Translations under genes and position numbers: made by a program | Shown here: in pieces, positions 8,469-18,144 of the stretch | How positions within the stretch are numbered: the first letter of the stretch is position 1 | Layout of the letters: every line of letters begins with the position of its first letter | Origin: Acidobacteria bacterium Ga0074141 | GTDB lineage: Bacteria; Acidobacteriota; Blastocatellia; Pyrinomonadales; Pyrinomonadaceae | Length of the DNA stretch: 64,000 nt | Reading direction: 5' to 3' | Assembly: GCA_001464665.1 (NCBI GenBank) | Contig: LNDP01000023.1 | Location: 94,157 to 158,156, forward strand | Notes under the pieces: model-generated | What the model was told of the DNA's origin: nothing | Databases searched by the model: none | What the model saw: the letters and a program-made list of their open reading frames with translations, nothing else

Positions 8469-10595
8469 TTACTCTGTGATCCCGACCTGAGTCAGTGCGT
8501 AGGCATATTCGAACGCCACTTCCTTCAGCCTGTCGTACCGTCCGGAGGAGCCGCCGTGGCCGGCCCCCATATTGGTCTTGAGCAGGACGATGCTGTCATT
8601 CGTCTTGTATTCGCGGATCTTCGCCGCGTATTTTGCTCCTTCCCAATACGGCACCTGGCTGTCGTTTAGCGAAACCTCGACCAGCATATTCGGATACGCC
8701 ATTTTCTTTATCTGGTCATAGGGCGAATAGCTGTACATGTAGTCCCAGGCCTTCTTGTCGTCCCGCGGGTTGCCCCATTCATCCCATTCCTCGGTCGTCA
8801 GCGGAAGCGTTTCGTCGATCATCGTGTTCATCACATCGACGAAAGGCACCTGAACGATGGCCGCCTTATAAAACTCCGGAGCCTGGTTCATCACCGCACC
8901 CATCAGCAGTCCGCCGGCCGAACCGCCTTGGATAACGAGCCGGTCGCTTGACGTGTATTTGTTCTTGAGCAGCCACTTCGACGAATCAACAAAGTCGTTA
9001 AAGGTGTTCGTCTTCTTGAACATTCGGCCGTCCTGCCGCCACTTTTCGCCAAGCTCGCCCCCGCCGCGTATCTGGGCAAGAGCGAAGATCATTCCGCGAT
9101 CGACCAGCGAAAGCCTGGCGGTCGAGAAGTTCGGCGTCATCGAGGCACCGTAAGACCCATAAGCATAAAGCAACATCGGCGACTTACCGTCGAGCTTCGT
9201 GCCCTTTTTCATCATCAGGATGACCGGGACCTTTACGCCGTCGCGGGCATCGGCCCAAACGCGGGTCGTTTCATACTGCGTTTTGTCGTAGCCGCTCGGT
9301 ATCTCCTGCTGCTTGATGAGCTTGGATTGCCGCGTTCGCAGGTTGAATTCAAAGGTCGATTGCGGCGTGATCATCGACGAATAACCAAACCGAATGACGT
9401 CCGTTTCGTACTCCGGATTGTACGCGAGACTCATCGTGTAAACGCTTTCGTCGGTCGGTATCCGCATCGCGGCCCGCCGCGTTTTCATATCCATCACGCG
9501 GAGGTACTCAAGCCCGTTCTCCAGCTCCGATACGACGGCGAAATCCTTGAAGAAATCGATACCCTCGATCTTTACGGCCGGGTTGTGCGGGATGTAATCT
9601 TTCCAATTCGCCTCGCTCGGGTCCTTCTGCCCGACCCGCATTACTTTGAAGTTCTCTGCGTCCTTGTTCGTTCTGATAAAGAACTCGCCGTTGTTGAAGT
9701 CCGCCGAATACTCATGCCCCTCACGCCGCGGCGAGAGCACGCTGAACACGCCGTCCTTGACCGCGTTGGCCGGAAGATAGCGATATTCGCTCGAGGTCTT
9801 GGCGAATGAAGCGATGAAATACATCTGCTTATCGCGTGAACGGCCGACACCGGTATTGAAAAAGACGTCCTTTTCTTCAAAAATGAGCTCGGTGTTCTTC
9901 GTCCCGACTTCGTGCCGCCATACCTTGTCCGAACGCTTTGAGACCGCGTCTTCCTGACCGATCAAGAGGAACTTGCCATCCGGCGACCATTCAACGCTGG
10001 TCACCCGCTCGATCTTATCCGGCAACACCTGGCCGGTGCGTAGGTCTTTGACCTGAAGGGTATATTGACGATAGCCGGTCGTGTCGGTCGCGTAAGCAAG
10101 CATGTTGCCGTCGTCGCTCGGTTCAACGTTAGAGACAGCAAAATACTTAAAGCCCTCGGCCATTTTGTTCAGGTCGAGCAGAACTTCGGGGTTCGCCCCG
10201 TCTTGAGTTTTGCTTCTCAGATATGTCGCATACTGCTTTCCTTCCTCGGTCCTCGAGAAGTACCAATAGTCGCCCCGCTTGACCGGAACACTAAGGTCGG
10301 TCTGCTTAATGCGCCCGAGCATTTCCTTGTAAAGCCCATCAACCATCGGCTGATGCTTGCCCATGTGGTGCTCGACGTAGGCATTCTCGTCCTCAAGATA
10401 CTTGATTATCTCCGGGGCTTTCTTCTCGTTGCGGTCACGCATCCAGGCGTAGTTGTCCGTGATCTCGTATCCATGGATCTTAAGGACACTCGGGACCTTT
10501 TTCGCTACGGGTGGTTTCATATCTTTTTGAGCGAGTGCGGCCGGGCCGGTGCTCGCTAGCAGTGCTATTGTCGCAAATGACAGCAGTCTCTTCAT
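8469..10595 (-). CDS. Secreted oligopeptidase B-like S9A serine peptidase
   Basis: The 708-residue protein belongs to the prolyl oligopeptidase (S9A) family and looks closest to oligopeptidase B (protease II), which cleaves small peptides after basic residues. The beta-propeller occupies about residues 60-430. The alpha/beta hydrolase follows with QGGSAGGLL (catalytic Ser), SLNDSQVPYWE (Asp) and GAGHGGSSGRYD (His). The start at 10595 is fixed by AAAGGAGC 6-12 bases upstream and by a clear signal peptide ending in ALAQ; an upstream ATG at 10706 lacks both. The signal peptide is notable because the E. coli enzyme is cytoplasmic. The next gene upstream is another secreted peptidase. Confidence 0.93.
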   Translation of the reverse strand: MKRLLSFATIALLASTGPAALAQKDMKPPVAKKVPSVLKIHGYEITDNYAWMRDRNEKKAPEIIKYLEDENAYVEHHMGKHQPMVDGLYKEMLGRIKQTDLSVPVKRGDYWYFSRTEEGKQYATYLRSKTQDGANPEVLLDLNKMAEGFKYFAVSNVEPSDDGNMLAYATDTTGYRQYTLQVKDLRTGQVLPDKIERVTSVEWSPDGKFLLIGQEDAVSKRSDKVWRHEVGTKNTELIFEEKDVFFNTGVGRSRDKQMYFIASFAKTSSEYRYLPANAVKDGVFSVLSPRREGHEYSADFNNGEFFIRTNKDAENFKVMRVGQKDPSEANWKDYIPHNPAVKIEGIDFFKDFAVVSELENGLEYLRVMDMKTRRAAMRIPTDESVYTMSLAYNPEYETDVIRFGYSSMITPQSTFEFNLRTRQSKLIKQQEIPSGYDKTQYETTRVWADARDGVKVPVILMMKKGTKLDGKSPMLLYAYGSYGASMTPNFSTARLSLVDRGMIFALAQIRGGGELGEKWRQDGRMFKKTNTFNDFVDSSKWLLKNKYTSSDRLVIQGGSAGGLLMGAVMNQAPEFYKAAIVQVPFVDVMNTMIDETLPLTTEEWDEWGNPRDDKKAWDYMYSYSPYDQIKKMAYPNMLVEVSLNDSQVPYWEGAKYAAKIREYKTNDSIVLLKTNMGAGHGGSSGRYDRLKEVAFEYAYALTQVGITE

Positions 10596-10747
10596 TGTCG
10601 TGCTCCTTTTTTTGGATGGCTCCCGATTTATATGGGGTTTAACAGAAGTTGATACGTTTGATGATATTCCTTTGTTTCGAGTTCGGCAAAAGATAGAGGG
10701 CCGCACCGCCCGAAAGCGATACAGCCCTTCATAACACTGAAACAGCC

Positions 10748-12586
10748 CTATTCGCCGGAGTTTGCCTCTACACCATCGCGGAAGAAGGTGCTGACGGCAA
10801 ACATCGACGGGAAGCCATTCGGCAGTTCCTCCGGACGAACCGGATAGCCGCAGACCTGATGCCCGAGCCCGAGAGCGGCGAATGCCTGCTCGTCGTTAAG
10901 AGCACGGTAATCAAAGCCCGGGATCAACGACGCAACACCTGCTGCCCCTTGCTGACGCGGCATTTTCTCATCCGACATCGCAGCGTTATAGGCAAAGGTC
11001 GCCATTATGACGGCCGAACGCTTCAAGTCCTCCTCGATCGTCCGGTCGGCAACGTCCTGCGTTGTGTGCCAGGTGCGGCCAAAGTATTCGATCGGGTCCT
11101 GAATGAACTGGAAGCCCGGCAACCCAACGCCCGTAAAGGCGAGGTGGTCCGTTCCGCCGACCGAATTGATGCTGACGGTTTTTGCTCCGAGGTCGTGGAA
11201 GGGCTCGAACCAGGTGCGGAAGATCGGACGCAAAGCTTCATTTCCTTGCATATTGATGCCGCGGATCTGGCCGGTGCCGTTATCAAGGTTGAAGTAAGCA
11301 GCAAATTTGTCGTATGCCGGAAGCTTCGTCAACGCCGGGCGCCCTCCGCCCGCCATTGCGGCCATAGCAGCAGTGTCCGAGCCATCGCCGATGCGGGCAA
11401 AGTTCTTGGCTACGTAGCCGCGGGCACCGAGAAGGCCTTGCTCTTCACCGGTCCAGAGTGCGATCCGGATCGTACGGCGGGGCTTGAGGCCGGTCGCCGC
11501 GAGGATGCGCATTGCCTCCATCGTAACGGTCACTCCGGCACCGTTGTCAGTCGAACCATTGCCGGCATGCCACGAATCGAGGTGGCCGCCGATCATCACT
11601 ACCTCATCCGCGAGGTCGGTTCCCGGGATCTCAGCGATGGTGTTGTAACCCTGCAGATCGTCCTCAAAGAACTGGACCGCCAGATCGACCGTCATCTTGA
11701 CCGGGATGCCCTGCTTCAGAAGACGATAGACTCGGTTATATTGCTCGGTTTCGGCGACAAGCTGCGGAATGGTCGGAGCCGCACCTTTTGAATAAACTCG
11801 CATTCCGGCGAGCGGGCTCTGGCCCGGAACCGGCGTCGTCGGTGCCGGCGAGGCTCCCATCACGCGGATCGTTCCCGAATCGGTTCCCATGCTCGGCTCG
11901 ACCAAAACAGCAACGCCTTCTTCAAAGTAGAAGCGGTACTTTCGCTGGTTGAACGATTGATTGCCCGCTCCCCCGGCGCCCTGGCGTCCGCGGTTCTGCT
12001 GGACGTTATCCTGCGGCTTTGCGGCATCGAGCTTGGCGAGTTCGTCGTCCGACGTACGCGAAGCGACCGGACTAAAGCCCGGCTCAACGCGGCGTTCCGG
12101 AGCGGTGAAGACGATCGCACCTTTCAGCTTGCCCTTGTATTTCTCAAGGCCGGCCTCATCGGTCGCGTCAACGTAAACCACGTCGCCGGTGATGGCTCCG
12201 TTGGTCGAGGGCGACCACGCCTTCGGGTAGGAGCGGAATGCGACGAATTCGCCGTTCGCATCGACCGAAGCCGTAAAACGCTTCAGCTCCCAGCCCTTGC
12301 CAAATTCGCCCCAGGGGTCAATGGCTCCATTCTTCATGCCCCATTTCTCGAGCTGTTCCTTGGTCCAAACGTTTGCCCGTCGCTGTGCCGGCGAATTTGT
12401 GAGCCGAGCGCCGATAACGTCGCTCAGGTACTTCATCGTCGCCATCGCCTGCGAGCGGTTCATGCCCTCGTCGCGGATGCGGTCAACCGAAGGCCGTTCG
12501 ACGGCCGGTGCCGGCTGTGCGAGGACAAGCCCGGGCGCAACCATCGTCAAAACTAGTAAAAAAGCGAGTCTTTCTCTCTTGAACAT
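10748..12586 (-). CDS. Secreted M28-family zinc aminopeptidase/carboxypeptidase Q-like
   Basis: The 612-residue protein has a signal peptide (LAFLLVLTMVAPGLVLAQ). An N-terminal lobe carries an inserted PA-like domain (about residues 130-300) with a low-complexity Gln/Gly linker near 215-230. The M28 catalytic domain follows: GGHLDSWH, STDNGAG, WTGEEQGLLG and GGTDHLAF supply the expected His, Asp, Glu-Glu, Asp and His zinc and catalytic residues. It is probably periplasmic or outer-membrane-associated and trims peptides. It lies 150 bases upstream of the oligopeptidase gene on the same strand. Whether they share a transcript is unclear. Confidence 0.92.
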   Translation of the reverse strand: MFKRERLAFLLVLTMVAPGLVLAQPAPAVERPSVDRIRDEGMNRSQAMATMKYLSDVIGARLTNSPAQRRANVWTKEQLEKWGMKNGAIDPWGEFGKGWELKRFTASVDANGEFVAFRSYPKAWSPSTNGAITGDVVYVDATDEAGLEKYKGKLKGAIVFTAPERRVEPGFSPVASRTSDDELAKLDAAKPQDNVQQNRGRQGAGGAGNQSFNQRKYRFYFEEGVAVLVEPSMGTDSGTIRVMGASPAPTTPVPGQSPLAGMRVYSKGAAPTIPQLVAETEQYNRVYRLLKQGIPVKMTVDLAVQFFEDDLQGYNTIAEIPGTDLADEVVMIGGHLDSWHAGNGSTDNGAGVTVTMEAMRILAATGLKPRRTIRIALWTGEEQGLLGARGYVAKNFARIGDGSDTAAMAAMAGGGRPALTKLPAYDKFAAYFNLDNGTGQIRGINMQGNEALRPIFRTWFEPFHDLGAKTVSINSVGGTDHLAFTGVGLPGFQFIQDPIEYFGRTWHTTQDVADRTIEEDLKRSAVIMATFAYNAAMSDEKMPRQQGAAGVASLIPGFDYRALNDEQAFAALGLGHQVCGYPVRPEELPNGFPSMFAVSTFFRDGVEANSGE

Positions 12587-12740
12587 CGATCAATTGTCTC
12601 CTAAATGTGTGATTCGCAGACCATTTTGCTGGATTGCTCCGCAGGTGGGCAAGTCAATGTCGTGCGATATGTGCCGAATACGTTGTTATTTACGCAAGCG
12701 GGGATGTAAGTGTTTCAATACCGCCGATCCTAGGAAAAAA

Positions 12741-12782
12741 GAAAAAAGCCCCTCCAAGCCGGCGAATGCCGACTTAGAGGGA
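12741..12782 (-). terminator. Rho-independent terminator of the WG-repeat gene
   Basis: On the minus strand CCCTCTAAGTCGGC pairs with GCCGGCTTGGAGGG (two G-T wobbles) and is followed by GCTTTTTT. It starts about 24 bases after the stop of the gene ending at 12807. Confidence 0.9.
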
Positions 12783-12806
12783 CAATTTTCGGCTACGAGC
12801 GTCGAG

Positions 12807-13424
12807 CTAGTGGCCGCGATGCGAAGCGTTTGCGGCCTTCTTCTCGCCCGGGTTCTGGCTCCAGATTATCTTGCCCTCGGCAGTGATCCAATGGTGCATT
12901 CCGTCGTCGGTTTCGACCTGAGCGACTCCGCCGTTAAAGCTCGAGGCCTTTTTGAACTTTGGCTCGGCGATAACCCGGCCGGTCCGGTCGATGTATCCCC
13001 ATTTTCCGTCCTTTTTTACAGCGAGCCTGCCTTCAGAAAAACCCCGAGCGACCTCATCATAATCACGCGGCTGGATGACCGTCTTGCCAGTCTTATCGAT
13101 CCAGGCATATTGTTTACCGACGCGGATCATCGCCAGGCCGTCGGAAAATTTGTAGGTAAAGTCGAACTGCGGTTTTATCACCCACTTCCCTTTCGTGTCG
13201 AGATAGCCGTATTTGCCGTCCTTTTTCGTAGCGGCAAGGCCCTCGCTAAAGCCCATCGTATTCTCATACTGCGGAGCGATGACGACCTTTCCGGTCTTAT
13301 CAATGTAGCCATACTTTCCATCCTCGCGTATCCAGAAAAGCGGCCAACCCTTGTCATCCTTCTCTTGTGCGAAACCGGCGATCGCGAAGATGCCGATCAC
13401 AACTGCAATAGTAATAGTCTTCAT
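12807..13424 (-). CDS. Secreted WG-repeat protein
   Basis: The 205-residue protein has a signal peptide (ITIAVVIGIFAIAGFAQ) followed by five to six WG repeats. Each is about 25-30 residues, of the type DGKYGYIDKTGKVVI.P.Y followed by FSEGLA. WG repeats form a beta-propeller-like or solenoid surface and usually mediate binding; no catalytic residue is evident. The Asn/Ser/His-rich C-terminus (KKAANASHRGH) falls outside the repeats. The gene ends in a strong terminator and is followed upstream by an NTF2-like gene. Confidence 0.88.
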   Translation of the reverse strand: MKTITIAVVIGIFAIAGFAQEKDDKGWPLFWIREDGKYGYIDKTGKVVIAPQYENTMGFSEGLAATKKDGKYGYLDTKGKWVIKPQFDFTYKFSDGLAMIRVGKQYAWIDKTGKTVIQPRDYDEVARGFSEGRLAVKKDGKWGYIDRTGRVIAEPKFKKASSFNGGVAQVETDDGMHHWITAEGKIIWSQNPGEKKAANASHRGH

Positions 13425-13479
13425 AGTAAATTCTCCCTTAACCTGTTCATCGAAAGTTGCTCAAAAACGCAACTTCCGT

Positions 13480-13914
13480 CTAATTTCGAAAAAGCGTTGC
13501 GTGTGTCGTGATCAGTTGCCACCGGCCTTTACTCTTGTAAAAAACGCCGGTCCATTGAAACGTCCGTTTTTCGGTCCCGAAAAGAAGCGTCGTTTTCCCG
13601 ATCGCCGTTGCCAGATTCTTGTTGTGAGCGATAATGCGAATCTCCTCGGGCTCAACGTCCTCGATGGTCGGCTCACCAGCAAGAAAGAAATCGATCCGTT
13701 CCTTTTTGCCGTCAACCTTGCCGGAGGCGTGAGTATGAGCGAAGCCCTCTGCAAAATACCGCTCCAGGCTCGCGCGATCTTTCGCCTTAACTGCGTCGCG
13801 GATCTGGGAGCGGAACTGAATTATCTCGCTCTCAGATCTTGAGTTCATTGTCTGCCCGACAAGTGGCAGAACGAGAAAAACGATGACCGGAATGGCCAGT
13901 AAAACTCTATTCAT
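13480..13914 (-). CDS. Exported NTF2-like (SnoaL/DUF4440-type) protein
   Basis: The product is 144 residues. A signal peptide (residues 1-21, VLPLVGQ) precedes one cone-shaped NTF2-like domain: an N-terminal helix with FRSQIRDAVKAKDRASLERYFAEGFAHTH-type spacing and the terminal strand pair FQWTGVFYKSKGRWQLITTHAT. DUF4440 domains bind small ligands or act as isomerases; no specific substrate can be read from the sequence. Its start codon overlaps the stop of the MerC-like gene as ATGA (13911-13914), which indicates coupled translation. Confidence 0.8.
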   Translation of the reverse strand: MNRVLLAIPVIVFLVLPLVGQTMNSRSESEIIQFRSQIRDAVKAKDRASLERYFAEGFAHTHASGKVDGKKERIDFFLAGEPTIEDVEPEEIRIIAHNKNLATAIGKTTLLFGTEKRTFQWTGVFYKSKGRWQLITTHATLFRN

Positions 13915-14339
13915 TTTTCCTCCATTGTTCTGTGAAATTCGCAGCAGTCCTTGGCCACACGGCGGTTCACGAACTGCGACGCGGCGATGGTTGCGGCACC
14001 CGCGATCGCCACGGCTATCCCGGTTGTCGAGTTCTCATCGAGAATAAAATGGGCCGAGGCAAGTGCTGCAAAGCCCGCGAAAAATACGATCATGGGCCGG
14101 TAACTTCGGTGCCGGGTAAAGAAACGATGGGCAATGCTCCCAAGCCCGAGCACGAAGACCAGCCCGATGATCGCAAGTTCAAGCAGTTCGGAATCGAAAA
14201 GCTTGATGCCAAACAGCGGCAAGAGCAGCAAGGCGAAAGGCTTTGCGGCACACTCCACCGCGCAGAAGACCGAGGCGACCGTCGCAAATCGCTCAAATCG
14301 GCCGAGCCCGCCCGAGTTTTCCGTTATTTCTATGTTCAT
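13911..14339 (-). CDS. MerC-domain membrane protein
   Basis: The product is 142 residues with four predicted membrane spans. The first span carries the Cys pair VFCAVECAAKP, which matches the MerC CxxxC-x-x-P pattern; a terminal CCEFH adds more metal-type ligands. MerC proteins move mercuric ion across the inner membrane, but chromosomal MerC-domain proteins without mer genes often sit near metal-homeostasis genes. Here the neighbours are rpmB and a TonB-dependent receptor, with no merA, merT or merR. A role in metal handling is inferred only. It lies 9 bases after rpmB. Confidence 0.75.
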   Translation of the reverse strand: MNIEITENSGGLGRFERFATVASVFCAVECAAKPFALLLLPLFGIKLFDSELLELAIIGLVFVLGLGSIAHRFFTRHRSYRPMIVFFAGFAALASAHFILDENSTTGIAVAIAGAATIAASQFVNRRVAKDCCEFHRTMEEK

Positions 14340-14348
14340 TCGCGATTC

Positions 14349-14585
14349 CTAGATCTTCTCGCCGCGCGCCCGCATCTCGCGGAGCACGGTGTCAAAGCCC
14401 TTTCGGGTTATGGTCTTGATCGCCCGGGCCGAAACGGTGAGCTTTATCCCCCGCCCTTCTTCCTCGGACCAAAACCGCTTCTTTTGCAGATTGGGGAGAA
14501 ATCTGCGCTTCGTCTTATTGTTCGCGTGGGAAACATTGTTCCCCGCCATCGGCTTTTCGCCGGTCACCTGACATCGTCTCGCCAT
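14349..14585 (-). CDS. rpmB: 50S ribosomal protein L28
   Basis: The 78-residue protein matches the long, zinc-free L28 type: [27 protein letters not shown], then [11 protein letters not shown] and a terminal RARGEK. It has one Cys only, so there is no zinc ribbon (the C-minus form). A GGAGGAGC ribosome site overlaps the end of the upstream TonB-dependent receptor gene; the gap to it is 10 bases. That arrangement is unusual for a ribosomal protein gene, which would normally have its own promoter or neighbour rpmG. Confidence 0.95.
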   Translation of the reverse strand: MARRCQVTGEKPMAGNNVSHANNKTKRRFLPNLQKKRFWSEEEGRGIKLTVSARAIKTITRKGFDTVLREMRARGEKI

Positions 14586-14595
14586 TTGCTCCTCC

Positions 14596-17500
14596 TCAGA
14601 ATGAAAACCTCGCTGAGAGCTGAAGCGAACGAGCGCCTCCGATCTGGTAAAGCGAGTTGAAGCCCGCGCTCGGGCTTGTCTGCGTGCTTGCGGTGTTCCC
14701 GCTTAGTCCGCGGCCGAGCATCGCCGTGCTTATGCCGAATCCCGGAAATCCGAATGCAGACGCGGGCGTGTTGAAATTCGGGCTATTGAAGGCGTTGAAA
14801 GCCTCGACCCGCAACTGCAGACGGTATTTCTCAGAAAAGCTGAATTGCCGACGAAGGGCCAGATCGACCTGATTGACCGAGAACGACCGCAAGGCATTGC
14901 GGCCGAGCGTTCCCTGCCGTCCAGCAGCGGGCTGTGCAAATGCGGCCGGGTTCAAACGCCTTCCGCCCGGAACCGCTGCATCGTCGAGCCAGATATCCTG
15001 GCCGGCAACCAGATCCACTCGGCGAGACGTACCTACGTTGAAAACGTCGAAGCTCTGGGTGATCACGGAGAATGCCGCACCGCTCCGGTACCGCACGATC
15101 GTATCGAGCGACCAGCCACCGACCAGTGCCTTCGCAAAGCCGCTTGTACCGAACGAGGGAATGTCCCACGTCGCGGCCGCAATGAAATTGTGCGGCACAT
15201 CAAAGTTCGACCGGCCGCGTTCAAGGCTTAGGACCTGATCGGCGATCGGAATACCGGTAAACGTCTCGTCCGAAACATCGTCGAGCGATTTCGAGAAGGT
15301 GTAAGAGACAAGTGCCTGCAGCCCGCGTGTAAGCCGACGCTGAAACTGGGCTTGCAGTGCGTGGTAGTCGGCGTTCGTGCCGTTTCTCGTGACCGAGACG
15401 AACGAACCTGCTGCGATCGGGCCGCTCGTTAGGTTTGTCGGCCCAAAGATCGCCGGGTTGATCTCAATGATCGGCTGCGGCGGCGTACAGAACGGCGGAA
15501 GGTTCGGCTGGCCCGCAGGGCAGTATCGGTCAGCAACATAGGGTGCGTTGAAGTTCCGCCGCTGTTCCGCCCGGAGCAGTTGCCGGCTGGCCGAGCCAAC
15601 ATAAGAGAGCGTTATCGACTGCGCCGAACCGAGACCCTTCTCAAGTGAAACGTTCCACTGATGTGTGTAAGGCAGTTTCAGGTTTCGGTCGAAGACGTAA
15701 AAGTTCGAATTATACGGCGGCGGGCTTTGATCAAGGTTTGCGGGTAGAAAAAGGTCCGCCGGGTTCGCCGGAAACCTGAGTTGGGCCGGGTTTGTTATGT
15801 TGCGCGAAACGTTGTACGGAAAGCTCGAATAACCGCGGAGGGCTGTGCCCGTGTTGAGGTCGTAGAAGATACCCCAGCCGCCGCGAACGACCAAATTCTG
15901 CCGCTCCGAAAGCGTGTAAGCAACGCCAAATCTCGGAGCAAAGTTATTGTATCGGGTTTTCCACTGCTTGGTATTCGGCGGGGCAAGCGTCGCGGTCAGT
16001 GGGTTATCGAGGCCATCGATCTGATACGGCAGCCGGTCACCCGCGAGCGGCGGATTAAGCTCCCAGCGAAGCCCCATCGTTAGCGTAAGCCGCGGCGAGA
16101 CCCGCCATGTGTCCTGCGCGTAGAGCGAAAGATTATCGACGTAAAAATCCGTCACCGGCTGAAAGCCCTGGAGAGAGATGCTCGTCGGGATGCCGCTTGC
16201 CCGGCTCGCGACCGTGTTCCAGACGTAGTTGATCGAGACCTGGCGGGTATCGATCTTCGGCTGCAATCGCCGAAAGTCGCCGCCAAAACGCAAGGTGTGG
16301 TTACCCGCCACGATAGAAAGATTCTCGACTATATTGAACTGCCTCTGAACGGTCCCGACCGCATTTCCCTGCGTTAGGTTTGCCGAACTGACGGAACCGG
16401 CACCGGTCGAAAGCTGAAGGCTTACAGAACTGGACGCTCGCGGAAATCCATCAAGAAACAGAAGCCCTTCAGGCGGAAGAACTGCGCCATCGGTCTCGAT
16501 GCCGCGGAATTCAAAAAGCCCGCGAGTCCGGCTGAAATTTACACGAAGGTCGTTGGCGACCTTTGATGAGATCAGCCAGATCGAACCGACTGTGAATGTA
16601 CGCAGGTTCGATTCAAAAGCATTCTCCTGGCTCGGGAATGACCGGAAACGTGAGCTCGAAGGAGCGTCGTTCCAGCGGCCAAAGATCGTGTGATTGCTCG
16701 AAACATTGTGGTCAATGCGAATACTGTACGCATTCAACCGAGTCGGGTATGAAAGTGCAGCGATGTACCGGCCCGTATCGGACGGGTCGCCGGGAAGTGC
16801 CGGTGAATTCGGCAGCGGAAATGCGTTCAGCACTTGCCGGAAAGGCTCCGGAGCCGCGGCCCTCGCTGCGGCGGTTGGGACGCGGGCCTGAAAGATATTC
16901 ACCTGCGGCTGTGTCAGCCGGAGGCCCTCGTACGAGAAGAAAAAGAATGTCCGGTCCTTGCCGTCGAAAAGCGGCCGCGGGCTCTCACCGAACCATGGCA
17001 GGAAGACACGCCCGCCGACAGCACCGCCAAAATTGTTCTGGCGGAGCGTCCGCCGCGGCCGGCCGTCGCGGTTGTCGAACCAATCATTCGCGTCGAGTGC
17101 CTCGTTGCGGAAATAGTTGTAAACCGAACCATTGAAGTCGTTGCTGCCGCTCCGAGTGACGATCGAGATCTGTCCGCCGGGCTGTCGGCCGTACTCTGCC
17201 GCGTAGCTCGAGGTCTGCACTCGGAATTCCTGCACCGCCTCGACCGAGGCAAGGCTGTTCGTGCCGCCGGAGATGGTGAAAGCCGGTAGCGTTCCGCCCG
17301 CCTGCTGATAATATTGTGCGTTCGTCGCAGTGCCGACATTCGCTCCGACTCCATCGACCGTGAAATAGTTTGAGTTTGTCCGCTGGCCGTTTACGGAGAA
17401 CTGACCCGAGTTCTGGATAGAGCTTGGTGCGAGCACTACGCCCGGTGTTAACTCGATCAGAGTCTGGAAACTTCGGCCGTTGAGCGGCAGGTTCGAGACA

Positions 17501-17919
17501 AAGTTGCGGTCGATGAGCGTTCCGACCGCTCCGGATTCCTTCTCTACCAGATCGGCTTTCCCTTCAACGGTAACGGTCTCTTCCGGGCCCGCAACCTCAA
17601 GCTGAAAGTTTCTTGTTGTCGATCCGGCAACCGTTACCGCGACCCCGGTAGCCTCGGACCGCTTGAATCCGCTTGCGGTCACTTCAAGAGTGTAGCTTGC
17701 CGGTGAAAGCTGCGGGAAGATAAAGTTGCCGTCTCGATTGGTCGTCGTCGAGGTCGATGAATTTGTTGCCGGGTTGGTCGCGGTCACGGTCGCACCGGCA
17801 ACTGCCTGCCGGCCGCTATCCGACACCCGACCGGAGAGAACCCCCGTCGCCTGCCCGTTTGCCGTCGCCATCAGTAGAAATGAAAAAATGATCACCAGGC
17901 CAAAGTTTTTGATAGTCAT
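14596..17919 (-). CDS. TonB-dependent receptor with N-terminal carboxypeptidase-regulatory-like domain
   Basis: The 1107-residue outer-membrane protein has a signal peptide (LLMATANGQ), a CarboxypepD_reg domain at about residues 28-110 ([11 protein letters not shown]...GATVTATNP...[11 protein letters not shown]), a plug at about 120-260 ([42 protein letters not shown]) and a long 22-strand-type barrel ending in the aromatic signature LSARFSF. This architecture (OmpA-related or oar-like receptors) is strongly expanded in Acidobacteriota. The substrate is unknown, probably an oligomer or siderophore-like ligand. No TonB/ExbBD or FecI/FecR genes are adjacent. GAGGGC lies before the ATG. Confidence 0.93.
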   Translation of the reverse strand: MTIKNFGLVIIFSFLLMATANGQATGVLSGRVSDSGRQAVAGATVTATNPATNSSTSTTTNRDGNFIFPQLSPASYTLEVTASGFKRSEATGVAVTVAGSTTRNFQLEVAGPEETVTVEGKADLVEKESGAVGTLIDRNFVSNLPLNGRSFQTLIELTPGVVLAPSSIQNSGQFSVNGQRTNSNYFTVDGVGANVGTATNAQYYQQAGGTLPAFTISGGTNSLASVEAVQEFRVQTSSYAAEYGRQPGGQISIVTRSGSNDFNGSVYNYFRNEALDANDWFDNRDGRPRRTLRQNNFGGAVGGRVFLPWFGESPRPLFDGKDRTFFFFSYEGLRLTQPQVNIFQARVPTAAARAAAPEPFRQVLNAFPLPNSPALPGDPSDTGRYIAALSYPTRLNAYSIRIDHNVSSNHTIFGRWNDAPSSSRFRSFPSQENAFESNLRTFTVGSIWLISSKVANDLRVNFSRTRGLFEFRGIETDGAVLPPEGLLFLDGFPRASSSVSLQLSTGAGSVSSANLTQGNAVGTVQRQFNIVENLSIVAGNHTLRFGGDFRRLQPKIDTRQVSINYVWNTVASRASGIPTSISLQGFQPVTDFYVDNLSLYAQDTWRVSPRLTLTMGLRWELNPPLAGDRLPYQIDGLDNPLTATLAPPNTKQWKTRYNNFAPRFGVAYTLSERQNLVVRGGWGIFYDLNTGTALRGYSSFPYNVSRNITNPAQLRFPANPADLFLPANLDQSPPPYNSNFYVFDRNLKLPYTHQWNVSLEKGLGSAQSITLSYVGSASRQLLRAEQRRNFNAPYVADRYCPAGQPNLPPFCTPPQPIIEINPAIFGPTNLTSGPIAAGSFVSVTRNGTNADYHALQAQFQRRLTRGLQALVSYTFSKSLDDVSDETFTGIPIADQVLSLERGRSNFDVPHNFIAAATWDIPSFGTSGFAKALVGGWSLDTIVRYRSGAAFSVITQSFDVFNVGTSRRVDLVAGQDIWLDDAAVPGGRRLNPAAFAQPAAGRQGTLGRNALRSFSVNQVDLALRRQFSFSEKYRLQLRVEAFNAFNSPNFNTPASAFGFPGFGISTAMLGRGLSGNTASTQTSPSAGFNSLYQIGGARSLQLSARFSF

Positions 17920-17929
17920 ATATGCCCTC

Positions 17930-17953
17930 TTGAATTCTCTTGTTTTAATTCAA
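17930..17953. promoter_or_regulatory. Inverted repeat upstream of the TonB-dependent receptor
   Basis: TTGAATT and AATTCAA form a 7-bp perfect inverted repeat with a 10-base spacer, 11 bases before the receptor's start codon. Position and symmetry suit an operator or a leader hairpin. No match to a Fur or Zur box is evident. Confidence 0.3.
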
Positions 17954-18144
17954 TCCGCAAGTATGGATCAGCAAACCCGGCCAACGATAAATTTTCAATA
18001 AACGGCCCTTATTCCACGGTGACCAGTTTCCAGCGGGCAGAATTTAGCCGCCACCCGGTCGCGGATGACGACGCTTCATTGCCCAAAAATAACGCTCGGT
18101 TGAAAACTATAAGCGACGGTGCGAATCGCATTATTCTTATCACC

